64,000 bases of DNA, taken from the NCBI GenBank assembly GCA_037179385.1, contig CM074187.1:7688001-7752000 (forward strand), written 5' to 3'. This document shows positions 1-13,100 of this stretch, piece after piece. Origin of the DNA: Holothuria scabra. Taxonomy: Eukaryota; Echinodermata; Holothuroidea; Aspidochirotida; Holothuriidae. The notes below the pieces were generated by a model. That model was not told the origin of the DNA and ran no database searches. It worked only from the letters and a program-made list of their open reading frames with translations. Position 1 is the stretch's first letter. Every line of letters starts with the position of its first letter. Made by a program: the position numbers and the translations under genes.

Positions 1-116
1 AAGTGCTCTACTTCTTAAAGAGAAACAGAAGAAGTAAAAAAACAAAAATTTGACAAGATAATTCACTTACTCGATCCTTCCCTTCTTACATTATTCAGAA
101 TAAACTGCACTGAAAG

Positions 117-524
117 TAGGGCTGTGAACCTTTTAGCACAATAACTAAATGTTCAGCCTCAAAAATTTGCGATTGTTTAGCGATTAATCACGATTACCTT
201 GTCACAACAAAAAAAAATTCAGTATGTAGTGATCGATACTGAATGTAATGCAGAAGTAGTAATTGTTGTTATCGTGCATGGTGAAATCAAATTATGCTGA
301 AACTTTGAAGCCTACAAAGTTCATGTGTGCCCAGAATGTTCCATTTAACTAAAACCAGGGACTATCAGAGTATACAAATGGATAAAAAAAAAATTTCTAT
401 CCATTTGTGTACTCTAACAAAATGTCAAAAACAAGTTTTGCGATTAATCCCTTGTAGCTTTGTTTTAAACATTTATTACACATGCAATCGTTTAGCGATT
501 GATCGCTATATGTGCACAGCCCTA
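117..524. mobile_element. hAT-type non-autonomous element, 408 bp, with 8-bp target duplication
   Basis: The ends TAGGGCTGTG and CACAGCCCTA are inverted. ACTGAAAG flanks both sides (109-116 and 525-532). Near each end are several GCGATTAATCGC-like motifs, also seen in the 29762-31820 element. The host sequence across the site resembles repeats at 14220-14345 and 29275-29400, which show the uninterrupted site. No transposase frame is present. Confidence 0.88.
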
Positions 525-1002
525 ACTGAAAGTACTCTGATTACACATTGGGTCTTGTATACTCACCCTAAAGCAATAAGCTGAGATTGTGTTTTATTGA
601 GGATGAGTTTTTGACAGATCTGTGAAGGGGTTTGAGTAAGAAGTCCTTTGTTGGGTTGGCGAGCAATGAAGCGCTAACTCTCAGAAAGGCCAAAACTTGG
701 ACGAAACAATTGATTTACATTTAGGTCATTTTATTGAAAGTTTCCCCTCTCAATGAACAAACAGACTGCTCTACAAAAGAGCGTAAGAAAACAAAGAGGG
801 AACTCAACTTAATATCCTTTCTCTTTGAAGGTCATAATTGACGTTCTTCTCAAATCAAAGTGACCAGGTGTTACTTAAAGTCATCTGCTTTTAGATACCC
901 AATTATTTCTTTATTAATGATTGGTCTAAGACAATTACCTATAAATATTTACAAGTTACTCTCAAGAAGTGTCCAATCAGAGTTGAGTTGTCTTAAACTT
1001 AG
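525..1002. other. non-coding stretch, part of a dispersed repeat then unique sequence
   Basis: The first ~100 bases (to about 620) match the family seen near 14280 and 29330 (AAGCAATAAGCTGAGATTGTG). The rest shows no gene, RNA or clear repeat. Confidence 0.5.
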
Positions 1003-1145
1003 GACATGCCCGTACAAAGTAAGTTTGATTACATAATCGACCAGAAGTTTCACATGGAAACTGGACGACAGGAAGCCTACAATTATGGACTGTTGAATGT
1101 GGCTCTGGCTATGAACAAAGGACTATTAATGAATCATGATGAGAG
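1003..1145 (+). CDS. candidate upstream exon of the MYCBPAP-like gene
   Basis: The stretch after an AG at 1001-1002 is open and protein-like (DMPVQSKFDYIIDQ..., ending NVALAMNKGLLMNHDER) and ends at a good AG|gtaaac donor. It ends in phase 2. That does not fit the obvious acceptor at 1512 but fits an AG at 1528-1529, giving DER-QAEGAVRR in frame. It has no flanking poly-pyrimidine tract of note, and could be internal or begin at the ATG at 1006. Confidence 0.4.
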
Positions 1146-4100
1146 GTAAACATGCCTGAGGGTTTTAAGGAAATGGTCGTTATCTTCAAAGAAGAGGATG
1201 CGAGAGCATGGTATTACATGACATTACGTTATGAGAATTGGAACTGACTGGGATGAGAGGATCTGACCAGATGAAGGCTCATATGTAAAATTTGCCCTCT
1301 GCATAGAAATAGGGAATGCAGAAAAAAGGGACTGCAGAATACTGAACACTTTCCTTTATCATTTTACTGAAAGATCAGTTTTGATGATAGGTAGAAGATT
1401 GGTTTTAATGAAAGATGAATATTTTTCAAATATGCAGTTATGTTAGCTTGAGATTTTTAAATAGCTTATTTGAGTGCCAAAATAATTCCAGACCTTTTTT
1501 TTTTTATTACAGCAAGAACTGTATCACAGACAGGCTGAGGGTGCTGTGAGGCGTATCCTTGATGAAATAGTTGCTGGCATTCGGACCCCACAGAGAGCTA
1601 GGTCCCCTGTGGATGCTTATATCACTGAGGAAGAACAGTTTCAGAGAGAAAATCCACAGGTACTGACAATTGTCTGTGCTCTTTCTTGCTTGGAATCACT
1701 CATTTTGAAAGTTTTAAGCAGTTTAGTGAAATTCTTCTTTTTCTTCTTCATTGTTTGTTTCCCTTTAGCTAGACCTGTTTTTTGGTTGTTCATGTTAACG
1801 TTTGGATTGACTTGTTGATGACCTTTGCAATTTCTTATGTATCATGCCAAAGTTTGTCAGTGTGTCAGACATTACTGCACAGGAAATGAAGCAGGGACTT
1901 CCCTTCCTGGCAAAATGTCACTCGTCTGAAATATTTATAGGTGCTTGGTATATTGTTGCATTCAACAAGCCTTCATCGAACCAGTTGCCATTTCTTTTAA
2001 TAAAGTTCTGACCACTTTTCAAAATGCAAATAGGATGGCACTTTTAATACTCTAATATTAAGCTCAAAAGGAAATTGTATCTTTCAATGTGCTCAATATT
2101 CTTCAGCTCATCTATGTTGAAATTTTGATATTGCCTGTGCTTTTGTTTTTGTTTCAAGTCATATGTAAGTGGAACTTGTTAAGACTGGACTTGGTGGGGA
2201 TATAGACCCCTTTTTCTTGCACATAGCCTCAATTTACTCACTTATCCATTTAGTTAGTCAGATAAGGTTTATGGCTCAGTTTGTAAGCAATTGGTTAAAG
2301 TTAGGCCAGCCACAGCTTTTTTCAAGTTGTGGCTAGCTGACTTGTTTTCACCTACTCCATTGCTTAAGCTGAGCACCAAGCACAATGACAGTAGGTTCCA
2401 TTTTTAAAGTCTTTGGAAAGATTTATCCAGGAGTCCAACTCCAGACCTCCTGGCTACAAGTCAAATGCTCTATCCACTTGACCATGCAATCGGTGCACCA
2501 ATGGAGCAGCAGGTCTTGTAAAATAGCTGGCAAAATTTATGTGTAATATTTTCTTCTTTATAGATGCATTACTCCAGTGAAGTAGTATCTCATCTTAAAG
2601 AACTTCAAAGAGAGCTGTACCTTGATGGAGATACAGATGATGAAGTAATAGATGTACCTCCTTGGAATTTCTCAGTACAGGGGCTGAAAGAGGTAAATGG
2701 GTCTTCAGATTTAAAGGAAAAATGCAGTCACCTCAATTTGAATTAGTATAGTAGTCCCATTCTATTTTATGAATAATTCTTGAGAATCATGTGGCAATAT
2801 TTTTCTTACTCTGTTGTGAAATTGATAAAGATTGACAACTTGAACTACCCTGAATATGCAATATTTATGTACTGAAATATCATGACAGATACTTGCAAGA
2901 GTAATACACAGGAAACTTTCTGAGATATAGGTGTTGTTTTGAAATAAGTCTGGACCAGCTTTTTTTGCTTTTAAGTACTCAGTTATAAATCTTTTATTGA
3001 GAGTCTGTCCATCCCTCCTCTCATTCAATTTATTTTGTGTTACAAAATGTATGATAAGTAATACTTAGTTTACCTAGTCCCTGTTCCACCTGACTTCTGT
3101 TTTTTGTCCGTAGGAATGAGATGCTCTAGTGCAATTTTGAGGTGTGTGATTACTGTAACAGGTATGGTTTTTCACTCACCGATGTCAGAAATGGGAGTTC
3201 AGAAAAAAGTATTTACTTTAATTAAACTGCACACCTAGTACACTCTTAAATTTCCTGGGGTGTGTGATTTGTAGCAACCCTGGAAAATCTAAAAATCAGG
3301 ACCTGAAATTTGTGCATCATCATATCTCAATGTGGACAGTGCATGACAAAACCAGGAACAGGATTGCTTGTATATTATTTTCATTTATTTATGATAAAAT
3401 AAGTTGAAATTAATTGTAGAAACTGTTTTTTTTATTGTCTTCCAGGAATTACTGAACATTGAAGATGAAGCAAGGCGTGAGGAACTATTGACCCGGCTCA
3501 ACTCTGCAGTTGCATCTCTGTCCTTCCCACCTCTCACCCCTCTTCAACAGGAGCAGTACAGAGTTGGGTATGTAGGGCAAAATTATTTAAAGTTTGCTGC
3601 AATTTCAGCTTGGATTACAATTAAAACTTAGAGACTGAAGCTTGATACAAGCTCAGTTTGATAATATGATAACCATATTCCACATTCAATTGGTTAATAC
3701 AAATAATCACTTGAAATTTAACATTTTTTGGAATGTCTGATATACCCACATCATAAAGTGTTGACATTAAAATTACTTTGAACTTAATGAAGATATGTCC
3801 CTGGCATTCTCAAAAAAGGGTAAATTTTGAAAAAAAAAAGGTTCTCATGTTATTTCTATAAATAGTGAAATGTGAGTAGCTGTTTCATAGCGGCCACACT
3901 ATGTTGACTAAAGGTAAGAAAATTTTTATTAACCAATGGACTTAGACATTTTCCAAATAATAATTACAAAGGATTGTGGGATAACATTTTGGTGTGGATT
4001 TTTTCGGCCACAGTAAAATAGCATTGACAAAAACTCCACAGAGAATGGTCAATTGTGAAAATTTTTTATTTATCTTCTCCTTTCTATCATCTCATTTTTT

Positions 4101-7100
4101 AATGCAAGAATTTTTTTTTCTTTTTCTTCTTTTATCGGTGAATGACTTCCAATATCCCTTTCTCTCATTTATCTCTCAGATATCAACTGATGGTGGAGGC
4201 AGTTGACATGATTGATACAGAGGCCAATGCTGTCAGGATGTCTCTTGGCTTTCCAGAAAGGGAACCTTCCTTTCCACAAACTTCAGACAGTAAGAAATTA
4301 CATAGCATTTTAACCAATTTAACAATTCCAACTGAGATATGCAAATTGTATATATGTTTTTCTTCAGACCGAAATTGAAAAATGAGTAATGTGTCATTAG
4401 TAATTCCCCAAGATAATTTGCAGGTAGAACTGTCTTGTATTGTCAAAGAAATAAAAAGCATAGTGTATTTGTATTTCTCCAATGTGTAAAATTTCAAGAA
4501 AATATATTTGCCTCTTAAGTTTGTTTTTAGGATACACTGGATTTGGTCTGAACCTCTTTTTTGTTGATCCTTGCTCATTATCATGTTGGTGTTTAACTGT
4601 TTATCTCAGGAAGCATTTTTGGTTTTGATGAAAAGAGAAACCTATGCATTCATGATGGCATGTGTGTGTATGTATGTGTGTGTATGTATGTGTGTGTGTG
4701 TATGTGTGTGTGTATGTGGCTTTGTCTTTGTGTAAAACAGAGGACCTAAACAATAGACTTCCAGGTCCTCGGTAGTAAATTCAATAGATTTCTCAAGTCC
4801 TCGGTTGTCTAACAATAGACAGTCTATTGTGAAGGTTAGGGTTAAGTAAGCAGACACAATGGAGATAACAATGAAGTCCTCAGTTGTGTGTAAAAACACG
4901 ACTGTATGTGTGTGTGTGTTTGTGACACTTTGCTTGTTTACACGATATCTTGAGAAGGGAAGATCTGACAGTTCTCAAACTTGGTACACAGATACCCCAT
5001 ACTGAGAGGAAGAACCCTATTTATTTTGGTGGAGGTCAAGGGTCATCTGGGGTCACAGGGGGTCAAAAACCAAAATCCTTGTTTACACAATATCTCAAGA
5101 CAGGGAACTTGGATTAATTTCAAGCTTGATATATTGATGCGTTATGATGTAAGGAAGAACCCTATCGAATTTGGTGGAGGTCAAAGGTCATTTGCATTCA
5201 CGTGGGGTCAAACCCCGAAATCCTTGTTTACACGATATCTCATGGTAGAAAACTTGTATTAATTTCAAACTTGATATGTTGATGCGTTATGATGTAAGGA
5301 AGAACCCTATCGATTTTGGTGGAGGTCAAAGGTCATTTGGGGTCACATGGGGTCAAACCCTGAAATCCTTGTTTACATGATATCTCATGATAGGAAACTT
5401 GGATCAATTTCATACTTGATATGTTGATGCGCTATGATGTAAGGAAGAACCCTTTTGATTTTGGTGGAGGTCAAAGGTCATTTGCGGTCACATGGGGTCA
5501 AACCCCGAAATCCTTGTTTACACGATATCTCATGGTAGAAAGCTAAGATTAATTTCAAACTTGATATATTGATGCGTTATGATGTAAGGAAGAACCCTAT
5601 TGATTTTGGTGGAGGTCAAAGGTCATTTGGGATCACATGGGGTCAAACACTGGAATCCTTGTTTACATGATATCTCATGGTAGGAAACTTGGATTAATTT
5701 CATACTTGATATGTTGATGCGTTATGATGTAAGAAAGAACCCGATGTATTTTCGTGGAGGTCAAAGGTCATTTGGGGTCACATGGGGTCAAAACCGGAAA
5801 TCCTTGTTTACATGATACATTATGGTAGGAAACTTGGATTCATTTTAATCTTGATAGGCTGATGCGTTATGATGAAAGAAAGAACCCGATTTATTTTCAT
5901 GGAGGTCAAAGGTCATTTGGGGTCACATGGGGTCACACCCCAAAATCCTGGTTTACACTATATCTCAAGGTAGGAAACTTTGATTCATTTCAAACTTGAT
6001 ATGTTGATGCATTATGATGAAAGAAAGAACCCGATTTATTTTCATGGAGGTCAAAGGTCATTTGGGTTCACATGGGGTCACACCCCAAAATCCTTGTTTA
6101 CACTATATCTCAAGGTAGGAAACTTTGATTCATTTCAAACTTGATATGTTGATGCATTATGATGTAAGAAATAACCCAATAAATTTTGGTGGTCAAAGGT
6201 CATTTGGGGTCACATGGGGTCAAACTCCGAACTTCTTTTTCACACTATATCTCAAGGTAGGATGCTTGGATTGATTTCAAACTTGATATGTTGATGCATT
6301 ATGATGGGAGGAAGAACCCTATTGATTTTGGTAGAGGTCAAAGGTCATTTGGGGTCATAGGGATCAAACTCAGAAAAACTTGTTTAGGATAGCTCAAGGT
6401 ATGATAGGTGGATGGATTTCAAAATTAGTATGTAAATGAATTATGGTGAGAAGATGGTATGGTTTTTTTTTTGTGGAGGTGGAAGGACATCTGGGGTCAT
6501 GATCGGTCAAACTTTGAAAAACTTGTCAAAATGGGATATCTCAAGGTAGGAAACTTGCATGGATTTCCTAATTAGTATGTGGATGTGTTATGGTGAGTTG
6601 AATGTGCTGTACTGTACCTGTTGTTTTTGGTGGAGGTCAATGGTCATCTGGTATCACCTGGCATCAAACTCTGAAAACCTTGTTTGCAGAATATCTTAAG
6701 TCACAGTATGAAATTTGACTTTTTGAATAGAGAAATGTTTTGGTTAAAAGAAAAACCAGTCACTTACAGGTGGAGACAAAGGCTATTTTGGGTCACCAGT
6801 TGTTACAAGAAATGTAGCATTTTATTGAAAAGAGCATGTATGTATCATCGAAACCTCAATGCATTTTTGCATTCTGGTTTTTTTTTTTTTTTTGCCCGCT
6901 CCACTCCTGATGAAGTTTATCTGTCCAATTTCCCACATGACTGAGTCAAAATGTCTGTCTGGTTTGGTCACATCTCTGACATTTGGTATGCTGTATTTAG
7001 TAAATAGTGTCCATCCCCAAGCATCCCTGATCTGTACAGTGATGCTCATTGTTAAAATTTACAGTCAGAAACCTGCCAAAAGAGAAATTTTTCTGCCCTT

Positions 7101-10100
7101 TTCATTTTTGTTGGAATAGATTTACATGGAATGAAAATCCTCCTAGTCTTTTTACAATAACTTTGTTTTCACAGCAGCAAAATGTCTGCTGTAGTAGTAC
7201 AAAAATTCTGTTTCCTTTCGTTGTATACAAATCTTACAGTATACGTTTGTTTCTCTTCTTTTCCTTTAGTCCTCTCAGCTAATGACACATTAAGAGGTGG
7301 TAAGTTAATGGCTTGAATCACTTATTTTATCAAGAACCTAAACTTGAACCATCAAATTCATCATCACATGTGTTTTCTTTTACTTGTGGGAATGTTTTCT
7401 TCTCCCAAGGGACTGCCTTCAAAAGATCAATTTGTGGCCTCAGTAAATGTCACAATTTGCTAAATCATTTCAGCATTTTGGTGATTCATATGCAACTTTG
7501 GGGAATATTTGCAGGCACGATTTTGTTTGGTAAATTTGGGGAACAAAACTGTCAAAAAAGAGGATTCTTTGGGAATTGACTAAAGACCTATCTTGTTTGT
7601 TGTAACTTTTCATGTTCAATTTGGAAAACCCTGAGAGAGCAAGACTTTAATGGATTAGCCTGGAATATACTCTGTAATTTTCAGTAATTTGACATCATCA
7701 AGATATAAATGTTTCGTTATGTTAGATGTTTTATATTTTAAAAGATTGTAAAATGTAACAAGCAAGGCATAAGAACAGACACCACACTATAAGACAGTAC
7801 ATTTACATGGTACTTCACACTGTGTACTGTACTGTGAAAGAAACACAAAAATACTGTTTGCATTGGTGGATTATTACATGATTAGCGTGTGTTTTGTCTA
7901 GCATTGGGTTGCTAGTAACAGCTCTGTAACTCATTTCAGGATGCAACTTCTTCATCATACTGAATCTTTATGAAGTGACCATGAAAGTATTTCACCTGCA
8001 TCAAGAGAGAAGTTAACATCGCTAAAACATTCAATAAATGCAATTCACATCCTTCTCTCAAAAGCCATTCTTCCTCCAAAAATTTATATTGTAGATTTTT
8101 CCGTAGTATGCTTGTAGCTACTAATTAGACATTCAGTCATGACTAGTTCATCTGCTAAAAAATCATTTCATTGCATTTTTATTTTTATACAGGACCACCC
8201 AAAGAGAAAAGTAAGTATTAAGCATGATACATCTTGTCGATCTTCTATACTTAGTTAAACCATAATCAAATTTCTCAAATAGGGTGGCCATTCTTCTAGC
8301 TTTCCACTGGACAGTCTAGCTTTCAAGCAGGTTGTCCTCTGTTCAGGTTCACACTGCACTGGACATGTAATATTCCTCCATTTTATTTTCATAGATGATT
8401 TCATTTCGAGACACAAGATTACAATTCTAAACTCTAATCATACAACTTAGGCTCCTGAGAAAGGCAATATTTGGCCACGTGAGAGGGTTTGTGAGCCAAA
8501 TATTTTCTGGTACACAAAGCACAAACTCCTTGCTGGGCTTTGCTTACATAGAAGCTAAAGTCGTCCTTCTTTATGTCATCAGGTAATGGCCGCCCTATAT
8601 TCCGATCATTTTCGTAGATATTTTTTTGTCAGTGTCCTCTTTGCATGTCATACCTATGTTTTACTATAAACAATGCTTTGTGTAGTTGTACTTCTTTGTG
8701 TGAGTTTTCTATTTTCTGAATATCACTTCTCTAATCATATTAGCTCTTGGGTGAGAGTGTGAAAAAGATACTCATTTCAAGGTATTTTTTAACTCATCAG
8801 TAGATTGTGATAAATGTATCACAGCTTAAATTGTAGCTCATGTAATACTATCTTTGTTTTTGCATGCTACTAAAGGACCTGCTCTGGACAGAAACAGTGC
8901 AGATTCTCCAGGTACTGTTTTTTTTTATTTCTATTGTAGTATCATTCTCTAGCTTTATTAACTTGCATGCCGTAAATAAGCTTCATTGTGACAATGGCTA
9001 TGATTAAAACTTCCCTTTTTCTTACAGTTTACTTACTACTTCATGTTGTTTTTATAAACTTTTCTTAATGTTCAACATGTCACGGTTAATTATCTGTAAA
9101 TATCTTATAAAGTTGGAGAACCCAGCAACTATAAAACATGAAGCATAACATCTTCAACTAGCAGTGGGATTGATGACATGCCAAGTAAATGCTTTACATT
9201 ACTTATGGCATCTTAAAAATTGGGAATGGTTTGGGTAGTCATGAAAGTCCTGCATGCCTGTGTTGTGCTTTGATATGATTTTGGTGAAAGAAATGCAATT
9301 CAAAAACTTTAACTACTTTCTCTGAATACCATGCTCCTCTTTCTCACTTTGGTCTCTGATAATAAATCATCCAAAGAGTTCATTACCTATTATATTGCTA
9401 ACTATGAAGAAGCTTCCATTTATATCTGGTAGGTAGGTCTTGATATACCTCATAAATGTCTCAGGTTTATTGCCTTTCTGTATTCCACACGGTAACTCAT
9501 AACAGCTTTCCTTATAGAATGAGTACTAGCCAATATACAAACAAATCAAAAATTTTAACTTTTTGCATAACTTTTGAATGTGATACTTGAGTAATTATGC
9601 TAATAGGAAGCTTTGTAATGTGGTTGTACCCTTTCAGCATCCTTGTTAAGTTTATCAATATGAACTCAAAAGGCCCCTTTCAGATTGTCAACACAGTCCA
9701 TTGCACATTTGCTACTGTAAACCTTTTAAGAAGTCATCTTGTGCAGGAAACTGTTCAGTATTTTTCAACAGGATGCTGCTTCGTTATTAAAATTCTGGTG
9801 TTTCAGTTCTCAATGGAAGATGACATTCAATTACAGCTAAAGCGAAGCAAAGTGTGTCATTGTAACAGCACACAAATTGTAAGCTTAACATGCAAACAAT
9901 CATTAGAGACAGAGGGAATGTGATCTTTGAATATACATTACGTGTGCGGCTCGGTTACTTGCCGTTTGGTCTACCCCTGGAAAATAAAAGGATATTCCGG
10001 GTGTCACATGATCAATGAAGACACCAAATCTGCATTCGCTATCTCATTTTTGGAGATAGCAAATGCAGATTTGGTGTCTTCGTAAATTACATGACACCAG

Positions 10101-13100
10101 GAAAATAGCGAAGGCAGATTTGGTGTCTCCGTTGATCAGGGGACACCCGGAATATCCGTTTATTTTCCGGGGGTAGACCAAACGGCAAGTAACCGACCCG
10201 CATGCATCATGGGTGCATAGCCTAGGGGCTGGGTGTTGTACATACTCCCCCCCCTTTGATCCAAGCTTGAAAACAAAAATTGTTGCAAAAACCTGTTCAT
10301 GATCAACTGTATTATGTCTGAGACACAAATATTGCACAGTTTTGCATCTGTGGACTTGTAGGACCATACTTTCTACAGAAAGGAGGAAGCATTTCTGAGA
10401 CCTTCCCTCATGTCATGTTTCAACAATGCCTCTCTTAAAACAATACATATTGTACCCCTGTTTGAATAACTACACTCATAAAACCTGTATTGTGAAACTG
10501 GTGAACCAAGCCCTTTTAGGAGATTGAAAAATACTAATTTAACTTTTGTAACATGTTGTCCAGGTGTGCTAGAAGTGTGTAACAATAATGTGCATACTAT
10601 GTCTAGTGATAAATATCTTCAATGCTAAGAGGCTATCTTATACAAATAAAAGAAAAATCAAAGATTCAGAATAATATTAAGGTGGCATGGCGGAGAGAGG
10701 GTTGGGCATGTGAGTACCTGTGTTCCTCACAATGTTTGTGTGACTGTGTTGTGCCTTGGAATGAACATTGTACCATGAAGTTGGGCAAGCATGTTTATGT
10801 GAACCAGAAATTATTTAGGTTTGATCATATCAGTATAACATATCAGGGTTGATACAGGTATTGGAAATCCTGGAAAGTCAGGGAAAATTGAAATTTGAAT
10901 TTCTAGGCCTGGAAAGTCATGAAAAATTATCTATGTTCAAAAGGGTGTGGAAACCTCAGAAAATTTTAGGAAGTGGACTTCATGTTTTGATGTTCTCAAT
11001 GTTCAGATACATGATTTTGTGGAAAAAATGGAACGATCCGGCTGTTTTGCAAGGTCCTGAAAATAACGGTCAAGATCCTTGAAATTCATGGAGAAGTCCT
11101 AGCATTTTGTCATTTTGAGTGTGTACATACTCTGTACTTGCACCATTGAATTGTTTCCTCATCTGTGTTAATAAACTAGCCAATTATCCCATGTGGGTTG
11201 AAAAGGATACTTGAATATATAATATGTAACAAAATCTGGAATCTGCAAAACATCTACTTGACTTTGTTCAAGGTTATAAAACTCTTTAGCAAATTTTAGC
11301 ATTGAACATAAAATACCTTGTGACTCTTGAAAGTTTTGCATTTCAATGTTACCTGTTTAAAGACACATAAGTTTCAAGAACACAGGTTTTCTTGCCTAAT
11401 GTAATGAATGCATTGACATGACTCTGACCCATTTGCTTCCCTTTTACTTGGGAAATAGAGATATTCCTTGAAATTGAAAAGCTGTTGTTTTGTTTTTCTC
11501 TCCTTCCTTTTCCTAGCTGACCCAAAGAAGAAAAAGAAAGACAAAGATGATGACAAAAAGGACAAAAAAGATGGTAAAAAGGGGAAAAAAGATGTGAGTA
11601 TTCCACCGTTTACAGATTACCTTACCATATTATGTGGCTGGAATGTATGCGGTTGAAAAATTGCATAATTTCATAAATTTCCATTGGGTAAAGCAATAAA
11701 GTCTGCACAAATGTAGTTGTAAGTGTTTAGTGTTAAGTGAGGATTCTACGGCCTCGTGTTTGCCTAACATGTGCCCAGATTGCTTTCTGACTATTTGACA
11801 TATGGTGTTACAGCTGTCTGTCTTCAGGAGGGCCCAGAGTCACAGAGGTTTTGTCTTGCAACCTGTAATTAATAAAGCTGGGTTTTATGGTTTGGAGAAA
11901 CCACAGAAAGATGTCATGTACTATCATATGAAAAAGAGAAAGAAGGTTAGGTCAGTAACTATTCAGATAAGGAAGGATGTACATGAAACATAGATGAGTT
12001 ATTATATAATATTAATTTATTAACATTAACCAATTAATAATTGGTTTTATCATATTATACACAACTGTGGTTATATTGGCCATGCATTAATGGAATCTTA
12101 TGTTTATGTAAAATTCTGTCACTATAGTAAAATTAATTCTTTTTTATTAGACAGAGCTGATAGTGAAATAAAATTAAAGCCACTATAAATTTTAAAATAT
12201 GAAAGTTAAAGGGCATGAGCAGTCATCTTAAAGTTATTTTGAAGGGACATCTAAATCTCACAATTTTATTTTTATTTTTCTTCAAAATATCTTTCATAGT
12301 ATTTTATGACTGTCTCATAGTCACTTTCTCATAGTGAGGCTGAAAACCTAATAGAAGGTGCCGTCACCTCAATTTAAATTATTACCTGGTATCCTATTTT
12401 ATAAATGACATTTTCAAAACATGTGACATTAACTTCCTTTACTGGGTTGTGTAATTTATGCAAGATAACTTCTTTGTTCGAAATACAAGTATGCAACTAA
12501 TTCTCTGAAACACTAAGAATAATATTTGTAATTCAGAGCAGATTTGTAATATTTAGCTTGTTTCATACTTATGATTGATGTGATTGCTTTTACTTGCTAT
12601 GCACTTCACTATATCATTTCCAGGTGAAGTCAGTCAGTGTTTGTTGAACATTTTTGTACATTGACACCCCTTTGTGAAAGAATTGACACATTTCGTAGGT
12701 GCACATTTCCTGAAAAATATGACAGAATGATGACTCACCTAGTAGGTTGTTTTGGATGAAACATTTGTAATACTTTGACACACATGTGCATCACAACACA
12801 GAAGAACATGACCCATATTTGACTTACCACTGCATGGTGGTCAGAGGGTGCACCATACAATAAATAAGTGCATTAGGGAATGCATGCTTAAGGTTCATTG
12901 GTATATGCATACACAAAATGACTGATCTGTAGAAGTCAGGTAGTGACAAAGTCCTGTATCAACCTTATGAAGGACATGGGTGTACTTGACATGACACATA
13001 CAAGGTTCATGTTTTCTTTAATGTGACAGTGCAGACAATGCACTCTCACTGTATAAAATAATTCTATCTATCTATCAGAGGTCCAATAAGACACAGGGAT

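Larger units (their letters stand above)
7300..11516. other. intronic sequence around the microexons
   Basis: Apart from the two further microexons and the palindromic element at 9945-10202, I see no gene. About 10855-11100 holds imperfect repeats of CCTGGAAAGTCA ~40 bp apart, a probable old repeat. Confidence 0.5.

Noticed and set aside
2425..2490. Functional tRNA gene on the minus strand
   Set aside because: A-box-like sequence only; no complete cloverleaf, and it is part of a dispersed repeat.
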